From Physcomitrium patens (Eukaryota; Streptophyta; Bryopsida; Funariales; Funariaceae), in NCBI RefSeq assembly GCF_000002425.4, contig NC_037258.1:5432033-5496032 (forward strand): DNA of 64,000 nt. The letters run 5' to 3'. Below are positions 56,866 through 64,000 of the stretch, in pieces; the stretch's first letter is position 1; the number at the start of each line of letters is the position of its first letter. The notes under the pieces are model-generated. The model did no database searches and was not told the origin of the DNA. It saw only the letters and a program-made list of their open reading frames with translations. The position numbers and the translations under genes were made by a program.

Positions 56866-57204
56866 TGTTAGAGACATAATCCTTAGAACCTTCTAGAGAC
56901 AAGTTTCTAGAACCTTCTAGAAACAAGTCTCTAGAACCTTCTAGAAGCAAGTCTCTAGAACCTTCTAGAAGCAAGTCTCTAGAACCTTCTAGAAGCTTCT
57001 TAGTTGGTAGAAGTTGCTTGAGAAGCTTCCTAAATAGAAAAATATATTGGAATCGAGGCTGAAGAGTTCTTCAGTCTCGACAACACATCTCTTGGAGCTC
57101 TAGCTCACCTCTCTGGTATTGTTCTCATCTGATTAATCTAGTTCTTGTCAGTTCTTCTTGAACTTCTTGTTAGATCTTGAGTCTGTATTTTTATGTCCGT
57201 GACA
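56866..57204 (+). repeat. Chr-5 3' LTR
   Basis: Starts TGTTAGAGACATAATCC. It lacks the duplicated U3 block seen in the 5' LTR and has TATAT at 57043, a start-site dyad, AGTCTCGACAACA at 57073-57085, and ends GTCCGTGACA. Confidence 0.93.
56883..57000 (+). promoter_or_regulatory. Heat-shock-element array in the Chr-5 3' LTR (five modules)
   Basis: Five modules CTAGAACCTTCTAG at about 24-bp spacing in one uninterrupted block, the simplest array of the four LTRs. Confidence 0.75.
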
Positions 57205-60130
57205 CAAGATTTCTAAGATGTTTTTAAAAAAAATATATATAAATATCCTTTCAAATCATAGTTTTTATGATTATTCCATTGATTTTGAAGAAGGAACTCA
57301 ACTACTATTTGGACCAATCTATAGCCTATCATAAAAAAAATTGGCTATACTTAAGAAATATGTTCATGAGAATTTGGCTAAAAATTTTATATGCCATTCT
57401 AAATCTCCAAGCAAGGCTCCTATCTTATTTCTAAAGAAAAAAGATAAATCTTTACAAATGTGTATGGACTATCAAAAATTCAATAAAATTACTATTAAGA
57501 ATATGTATCCTCTATATTTGATTTCAAGACTTCTTAATCAATTCAATCAAAAAAAGATCTATTAAAAAATAGATCTATAAAGAACATATAATTTGGTACA
57601 TATTAAAGAAGGAAATTAATAAAAAAAATTATATTTTGAACCAAATATGGACATTTTGAATATAATGTCATGCCTTTTAGACTCACAATTGAATCAATTA
57701 TATTTCAACATCTAATGAATGATATCTTTTATGAGTTTCTTAATGATTTTGTCATCTATTATTTAGACAATATCTTAATCTACTTAAAAAACATAAAAGA
57801 GCATAAAGTTCATATTCATCTTGTGTTACAAAAACTTAAAGATGTAGGATTATATGCCAAGTTAGAAAAATGTATATTCCACACTATTCAAGTTAACTTC
57901 TTAGGATACAATATTTCTAATAAAAAGCTAATGATAGATCTAAACAATGTCTAGACTATCATAGATTGAAAGATCCAAGAATAGTAAGTAATGTATAATA
58001 CTTTTTGAGCTTTGCTAATTCCTAATGGATCTTCATTAAGAATTTTTCTCAAGTTGCAATTCTACTTACACATTTGACTTGTAAACGCAAACTTAAATGG
58101 AGTAAAGAAGCAAAAAAATCATTTAATGCTTTACAAAAAGAATTTATTTTTGCACCATACTTACATTGTGTTGAATTTTTCAAGGTATTTTTTATGGAAA
58201 AAAAATACATCAGACTTTGTTTTGGGTGCGGTATTAACACAAATGTGAGTAGATAATAAACTTCATCCATTAACTTTCTATTCTAAAAAAATTCAGTAAC
58301 TAAGATTAATTATGATATCTACAACAAAGAGCTTCTTGCAATTATAGATTCACTTTAAGAATGGCATCATTATCTAGAAGGCGCCTTGAATCTAATCACC
58401 ATATATACAAATCACAAGAATCTTGAGTACTTTATGTTAGAATATATTTTAAATTATTACTAAGTTCATTAAATCATATTTATAGCAAGATTTGATTTCA
58501 AAATCACATATCAACTCAGAAAACAACAAGCTTTGTTGGATGTCTTTTTTAGACGTTCTTAACTTCGATTAAAAGAAAAAAAAAAAATGCATCTTTTGAT
58601 TAGCAAAGAACAATTCTCTTGAAGTGAGAGTATTTTCACCTTCATGCAATAAAATCAACATTGTCTGTTGATTCAATCTTTGTCAAGCAAATTCAATGAA
58701 GTATGTCTTTTGATCTTTTCATCTATAATATCAAGAATAATTCTTCTAAATCTCATAATACTTCTAAGTTCAAGTTCAAGAATAATATACTCTTTTTTGA
58801 GGGACGATCATATATTTCAAAAAGTGACGCACAATTACGTATTTTTCAAGCTCGTCATGACTTTCTAATAGCCGGAAATTTTAGATACAACAAGACTTTG
58901 GAGCTAACATCAAAAGATTTTGAGTAGCTTCAAATGTGGCAAGCAGTCAAAGACTTTGTATAATCATGTGATATTTGTTCAAGATCCAAAACTCTTTGCA
59001 ATCAACCTTATAGACTTTTTCAGCCATTGTTTATTCTAAAATAATCATGGTCTTCTGCTTCTATGGATTTTATCATAGATCTTTTAATTTCAAATTTATA
59101 TGGTTTTATATTTATAATAGTAGATCATTTTATCAAGATGGTATATTTTATATTATATACAAAATCTATTACAGATAAAGAAATAACTAAGTTTTTTTTT
59201 TATAACATCTATTGCTATCATAGATTACTCAAGGTTATTATATCAAATAAGAAACTCAATTTGTATCAAGATTTTAAAATAAAATAAAATAAAATAAAAA
59301 ATAAAGATAGATATAAAGTTCTTTTTGAATTTTCATCTTCAAACTGATGGACAAATAGAAGGAAGGAATCAAGTTCTAAAGTAGTATTTGAAGTGTACTA
59401 TTAATTATCATCAAGTTGATTAAACAACTCTTTTACTAAAGGCAGAGTTTGTGTATAATAATTTAATATACTCTTCTACTCAATAAATACCTCTCTTTGC
59501 TAATTATGACTTGATACTTTTGACTTTTCAAAAGTTGATGATTTTGTGGTAAAAGATTTGGAAATTTTTTTGTTAAAGTTACATACAATAATAAAGACAT
59601 AATTAAAGGGAGCTCAAGAACAACAAAAGATCAATATGGATGCCTATTACAAAAATCAATTATAATCTAATGTAGATGATAAGGTATGATTATTCTATTG
59701 TAATATCAAGACTATTCATCATTGTGACAAGTTGGACTATTGTAGGCTTCAACCTTTTCCTATTTGTGAGTAAGTGAATTCTGTTGCTTATCAATTACAT
59801 AAATTGGAGTCTATGAAGAACCATATTATATTTCACATATCTCTTTTTGAGCCATATAAGATAGTGAATATCTTAGAAAGAAGACAAATACCACTTCTTT
59901 CTATAGAAATGAATAATAATCAAGAGTTTGAGGTGGAAGAAGTCTTAGATTCAAAGTGGTACTAAATAGGTTGAAATATCTTATTTACTGGCATCGATAT
60001 GATATTAGTAAATATATATGAGAGCTAATAAAGAATCTTATAAATGTAGCAAAGAGAATTGAGGCTTTTTATCAACAACATTCATCAAATTTAAAACAAA
60101 GAATAACAAATCTTCATTACAAAGGAAATA
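57205..60130 (+). pseudogene. pol: Chr-3 pol remnant: RT to chromodomain
   Basis: Continues after Chr-5 with QDF-DVF. RT wording (FICHSKSPSKAPILFLKKKD) is at 57370-57445 and the catalytic box, changed to YLDNIL, is near 57765. RNase H is near 58070-58400 and integrase near 58700-59500 (SMDFIIDLLIS, CCY-H..). The chromodomain is at about 59900-59960 (SIEMNNNQEFEVEEVLDSK). Frames change often and stops are dense. It is highly AT-rich. Confidence 0.75.
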
Positions 60131-60199
60131 AGATCTAAAAAAGATTACATAATGTAGAGTAAAAGATAAGACATTGTGATTGTCACAACCTTCAAGATA

Positions 60200-60571
60200 A
60201 TATAATCAAAATGAAGATCTTTAAGGATGATATGTCTTGCCTTGAATAGATGGCAATATACAATGTGTTTGATATCACAACCTTAGAAGAGACTCCTAAT
60301 GTTTGGTGATTTTATTAGAGGTAGGAACAACTCCTAACAGTGTTTCAAATATTTTATTTGAACAAAGTTATGAAGGCCTCAACAATAATCAAATAACAAG
60401 GTGGTCTTTCCACCTTAGTATGAAACATTATCAATGGCTGAGAGGACCTATCAACCATCTTTGAAGAAAACAAAGATCAAAGTATGTGGCAAATATAATT
60501 TGTCGCATCTTGAATTTCTTCAACATAATATGACAGTTCTTCATCAAACTTATCTCTAAAGGGAGAGATAA
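60200..60571 (+). pseudogene. Remnant of the post-pol ORF in Chr-3
   Basis: A frame near 60330-60560 reads FEQSYEGLNNNQITRW and KHYQWLRGPINHL and then VANII, aligned with GHYHWLQGPMNHLPREQ and FIANVM of Chr-5. The polypurine tract AAAGGGAGAGA precedes the LTR. Confidence 0.5.
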
Positions 60572-61094
60572 TATCATGGACATACATATTTACTATGATA
60601 TTTTCCTATATGATTAAGTAGTATATAAAAATAAACTTATTTAATAATATTTTCTAGAAAAGCTTCCTAGAAGCTTCATAGATGCTGCTTTGACTTTACA
60701 TGTATTTGTTGATTGATATAATAGAAACTTGGTCAATAAATTAATCACGTGTTGGTAGATTACGGAATAAGCTAACCATGTAGCGTATAAATAGAAAACT
60801 TCTCTTATAAGTTAAAATACGTGTTTTATAAAGTCAACATGTTTTAGAGGTCCTACAGGACATTGCCACATAACTCCTTATTAATAGTATGTATGGAGGC
60901 AAGAGTGAAGTCTTCTTTACTCTTGTCAATGTCTTTCTAGTCTTTAGTTTTTTTTCAAGACTTTCTAGTTTTCTTGTCTTTGGCAATAGCCATTCTAATT
61001 TAATACCATATCATCTTTGAGTGACTTTCTAATCCTTTTGAGTGACACAAGAATGTATTAAGGATTTCTTTCTTGAATATTCATATCTCTGACA
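60572..61094 (+). repeat. Chr-3 3' LTR
   Basis: Starts TATCATGGACATACAT and ends CTCTGACA. It retains GAAGCTTC-type half sites (CTAGAAGCTTCATAG near 60668) that may be ancestral to the heat-shock-element arrays. Confidence 0.8.
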
Positions 61095-61109
61095 CATAAA
61101 TACAAATAA

Positions 61110-62852
61110 GCAAATGAATTTGGGTAGAAGAAAGAAACATCTCCAAGTTACAATGAATGCCATTTGGCATAGCTATTTCTACACCTAGTATTAATAAAGT
61201 CTTGATCAACAAAGTGAAGAAGAAGAACAATTAAGCTTATTTTGGCTAGCAAGCGCTTCATTGTTAATCAAGTCTTAATGTCTACACTTTGGTACTTTAC
61301 TAGTGTATATGTTGGATCTAAGAAGGCCATCAAGCAAGTAAAGGGCCTCTTCATGAACTATTTGTCGGCAGGCTAGGAATACAAGACATGCACCTCGGTT
61401 GCATGGAACCTTTATATTTGCAAGAAATAGTTGGGCTGCTTAAGCCTCACAGATCCCGATGACACTACACAAGCCTTCTTCAGTAAGTGGATCATATGAG
61501 CATTCAAACCAAGACGGTCAAATGTACAATTATTTCTCAAGTGTAGACTATCATGCTTCCAGCCAAAACCAGGCACCAGTGGCCATTGAATCCCTCCTCG
61601 TGCATGGTTAGATTCCACAAGAGTGTCCCCTGCTCCAAGATCTGGAACAGGGTCAATTGGACATGGAAATCAATAGCTACAAATGTGTAATGGTGCCGAG
61701 CCACTTTATACAAAACGGCTATGAATATAGAGTTGTTGCATAGCCCAGAATTTGCCTCAAGTATTCACCCAACATTTTCTAGACAAGAGCTGTGATACTC
61801 TCCAATAGCGAACTATGCATGATTAGTTCTTGCTATTCACCGTCGTTACCAAATTTCCTACCGTGGAGCACTGCCCAATCAAAATTTCAGATGCTAGCAG
61901 ATGAAGAGCGAGGATGGACATCCATATGTGTTGCCATCCAACACTCGTGGAGAATTGATCAATGTCGGAGCTGCTCCCCCTGGAAGATACGACTGGATTG
62001 GCCTTTTTTAGCATGATCATTGCTCTAGCTCCATTATTGTATTTAGAGTGGACCACGGATTCCACCAGCCGTGTGATTAGATGACTCACATTTTCGTCAC
62101 CATCCTCCCCAGGGACCTATTTTCGGTGACAAAGAGCACCCAAACACTACATCTCATCTCAGATTTGTCATTGTGGCTTAGCTCGTCACTGGCTGACCAC
62201 GAGGCACGTACCCTGATTAGCTTAAATGCCATCACCCTGTTGTGTACTCCTTGCAAAGTTCGGATAACTATACACACCAAATGAGTTCAACATTACGCGA
62301 TACAATAAAAACAAGCCGACCCACAAACACGCTTCATGCTCAATTGGCAACACTGTTTATTCTCCAAAAACCTTCCAAAACTATACGGTAAAATTAAACT
62401 ACTCTGGACACTCTTACGGGGTATAGTACTGTGGGAACTTTGGCTGGAGCAAAACGACATGGCATTCAATAAGGAGTGGTCGCTCGAGCAGGTCACAACC
62501 CGGATTGGGCGTGCACTACAAGATTATGGCCGCATCGAATGGACTAAACTCAAAAATGACATTTCAGATTTCTGGTTTCCAAACTTCGACTCCACATGGG
62601 GACACAATAGCATCCTATGTTTTAGATTTGGGAATGTAGTGCGCTGGCAGCAGAACAGACTTAGTTTTCTAGCTTCACACCAATCCATCCCATAAACATG
62701 GGTTGTACCATAATCTCTTAGAGTCATTAGTCCTGTCGAGCTAGGCTGGGGTTTATTAATCCTATCTCAGCCCGGCCATGTATAGGTTACTCCCTGCAAT
62801 GAAATATTTCATTTGTGCCGAAAAAATTTAAAAAAAAATTTTAAAAAAAAAA
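61110..62852 (+). mobile_element. LINE-type retrotransposon, 3' part
   Basis: Translations resemble the region downstream of RT in plant LINEs: LWYFTSVYVGSKKAIKQVKG near 61290-61350, VAWNLYICKK, and LTDPDDTTQAFFSKWII near 61445-61495. The 119-codon open piece 62336-62695 carries LLRGIVLWELWLEQNDMAFN, the typical end of the zinc-binding (zf-RVT) region. The RT domain is absent, so this is a 5'-truncated or interrupted copy. An A-rich end at 62819-62852 closes it. Stops and frame changes show it is dead. Base composition is more balanced than in the chromoviruses. Confidence 0.65.
62336..62698 (+). pseudogene. LINE ORF2 C-terminal piece
   Basis: Open frame of 119 codons with the phrases LWTLLRGIVLWELWLEQND, ALQDYGRIEWTKLKND and VVRWQQNRLSFL. 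It is the end of the LINE polyprotein downstream of RT. Enzymatic parts are not included, so it has no activity by itself. Confidence 0.6.
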
Positions 62853-62872
62853 AACACACACACACACGAACA
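62842..62872. repeat. A run followed by a CA microsatellite
   Basis: A-rich tail of the LINE grades into ACACACACACAC and then GAACACGAAC. Confidence 0.75.
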
Positions 62873-64000
62873 CGAACAGCATAAAGGAATATTCCAACTG
62901 TGGCAATGAAACGGAACAAGCAGAACGCAATCGAAGGAGGGTTGTGTCCGATCAGAAGCTGTTTGCGAAAGGATTTTAAAGGGTCTTGATGATGGAGTTG
63001 GTGGTGGTGACCATGTGGGGTGGGGATTTTTATCAATGGTGAATGGATATTCTACTGTTGTTGTTTCTAGTGGTGGAGCGAAGGTGAAGGTGGTGTAGTG
63101 TTGGTTCCGTGGCGCCCTAGAATTGAAAGATCGAATGCATACAGGAATGCGGGAGCCGAGGATCAAGGCCAGAGTTGTCACCGATTCTAACGGATGTTTC
63201 AAAAACTATCGCTCCTGGCACCGTGTCAAAGAGCTTTCGCTCCCTGACAAGTTGTTGTAAAACCCCAGATTCTGCGAGCTCGTAGTCGCCATGCGTTGGA
63301 TTGACGGCGTTTGCTAGTTTAGTGAATCTAAAACGAGAGTGCCAAGTTGAAATGTAGAGCGGTGTGTGCAATAGCAACGTTCGAGTACTGGTGTCGGTGG
63401 CAAACTATAGCTCCACCAGCGTGTCGTCAGTTACTGTAACAGCCATCTGAAACAGGTGTGAGGGTGCGAAACCAGCGACTTTGGGGTTGTGCAGGGCATT
63501 GCGGTGACATGAATCGGGATGTATGTGCACGGGGAACTTTTGCTGTACTTCCACGAATGCTGTGACTGACTGACTGACTTGGGAATCCCACAGGACCAGA
63601 ACTCGCCTGATTAGCGTTCAGGTTCGAAGTGAATGTACAACCCAAGTCCGTTTTATTTATATTTAGATATTACCAGCTGGTCCTCACTGTAGATCAGTTC
63701 TACCTTGCCATGTACTGCCGGCCCAGAACGCCACCTCTCAAGTGGAGCAGATCTCATAAGTATTTAAAAGGAAACTAGAACCTGGTCTACAGTGTGTTGT
63801 CTTCCCAACTTACAATAATACAATTTTCCTTGACTCCAAACGACAGTCAGGCTAGAGTCCCGGTGTGGCTCCAGCATGACTGACTGAATATTTGTTTGTG
63901 TTTGTTCCCCAATGCTTGTGGGATGATTTATCCAACGTTCCGTCATGTATCCTTTCGTCAAGTCAATGATATTTCTAGCAATTCAATTCTGATCAGTAAA
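62853..64000. other. GC-richer DNA, no gene assigned
   Basis: Composition shifts to roughly balanced GC, and no retrotransposon motif is seen. The minus strand has a 124-codon frame (63202-62828) rich in Pro, Thr and Ser and an 86-codon frame (63377-63117) with LAESGVLQQLVRERKLFDTV. The plus strand has VVTDSNGCFKNYRSWHRVK near 63175-63230. None is a recognised family. It may be single-copy host DNA, for example a gene edge, or another repeat. A short GACT repeat lies at 63560-63576. Confidence 0.35.

Larger units (their letters stand above)
51159..57204 (+). mobile_element. Chr-5, heat-shock-element chromovirus
   Basis: LTRs 51159-51550 (392 bp) and 56866-57204 (339 bp), TG/CA ends, polypurine tract AAAGAAGGGGGTGA before the 3' LTR, full gag and pol with chromodomain, and the post-pol ORF. 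Chr-3 coding sequence rejoins across it (NISS-Y then QDF-DVF). No clean target duplication is visible (CCGGG on the left, CAAGA on the right). It is about as well preserved as Chr-4 but lies in the opposite orientation and in another host element. Confidence 0.95.
14215..61094 (+). mobile_element. Chr-3, decayed chromovirus enclosing the whole nest
   Basis: Two related LTRs (14215-14754 and 60572-61094) bracket a chromovirus split into three parts: 14755-15287, 50371-51158 and 57205-60571. The first break falls inside the gag phrase KFD-RS/RSKF, which rejoins across OTA-1 and equals KFDGT-SKFRGF in Chr-4. The second break falls after NISS-Y and resumes at QDF-DVF, rejoining across Chr-5. Chr-3 is therefore the oldest layer. 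Coding parts are riddled with stops, and the segment from the end of gag through the protease active site is deleted. No clean target duplication is left. The span includes about 41 kb of later insertions. Confidence 0.85.

Noticed and set aside
43536-57204. Chr-4 and Chr-5 as arms of one large inverted duplication
   Set aside because: Chr-4 has its own perfect GCCAA target duplication and both have complete LTR pairs with different array sizes, so they are separate insertions.
62828-63202. Minus-strand frame of 124 codons rich in Pro, Thr and Ser
   Set aside because: Composition follows local low complexity and its end runs into the A-run and CA microsatellite. No domain is visible.
1-64000. 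Cellular tRNA or rRNA genes
   Set aside because: No cloverleaf with A and B boxes and no rRNA-like conserved stretch was noticed on reading; a covariance-model scan would be needed to exclude them fully.

Overview
This is repeat-dense nuclear DNA from a eukaryote, almost certainly a land plant. It is built of nested LTR retrotransposons with a LINE remnant and a short unassigned segment at the right end. I see no intact cellular gene, rRNA, tRNA or CRISPR array. The plant assignment rests on chromodomain Ty3/gypsy elements, Athila/Tat-like Ty3/gypsy elements and a Ty1/copia element in one locus. Gyp-E and the LINE resemble, from memory only, families of mosses, ferns and other seed-free plants. 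Old copies are very AT-rich and carry mostly C-to-T type nonsense changes, as expected for long-methylated DNA.

Layout. 115-1640: Ty3/gypsy pol remnant. 1641-3884: AT-rich, nothing recognised with confidence. 3885-11574: decayed chromovirus Chr-1 (+), with a putative solo LTR (4356-5687) inside its 5' LTR. 12050-14110: antisense chromovirus pol fragment Chr-2. 14215-61094: decayed chromovirus Chr-3 (+), the outer shell of the nest. Inside Chr-3 lie OTA-1 (15288-50370, +, Athila/Tat-like) and Chr-5 (51159-57204, +, chromovirus). Inside OTA-1 lie Cop-1 (19424-23395, -, copia), Solo-2 (23579-25678, solo LTR), OTA-2 (27923-42728, -, same family as OTA-1) and Chr-4 (43536-49742, -, sister of Chr-5, within the OTA-1 3' LTR). 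Inside OTA-2 lies Gyp-E (32049-40646, -). The order E in D in A in F (Gyp-E in OTA-2 in OTA-1 in Chr-3) is a four-level nest. Target-site duplications and reading frames that rejoin across the insertions support it. 61110-62852: LINE 3' part with a poly(A)-like end. 62853-64000: GC-richer DNA of unknown nature.

The most interesting signal is in the chromovirus family, best seen in Chr-4 and Chr-5. (1) The bases immediately after the 5' LTR are complementary to an LTR segment about 30 bp downstream of the TATA box, where transcription should start. That is the geometry of Tf1/sushi-type self-primed reverse transcription, and the complement has co-varied in Chr-1 and Chr-3. (2) The U3 region carries 5 to 9 tandem modules fitting the heat-shock element CTnGAAnnTTCnAG, directly upstream of the TATA box. 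(3) A further ORF of about 99 codons lies between pol and the 3' LTR, with decayed counterparts in Chr-1 and Chr-3. (4) Chr-4 and Chr-5 share several disabling lesions although they inserted separately, suggesting a source element mobilised in trans. Every coding region described here is broken.
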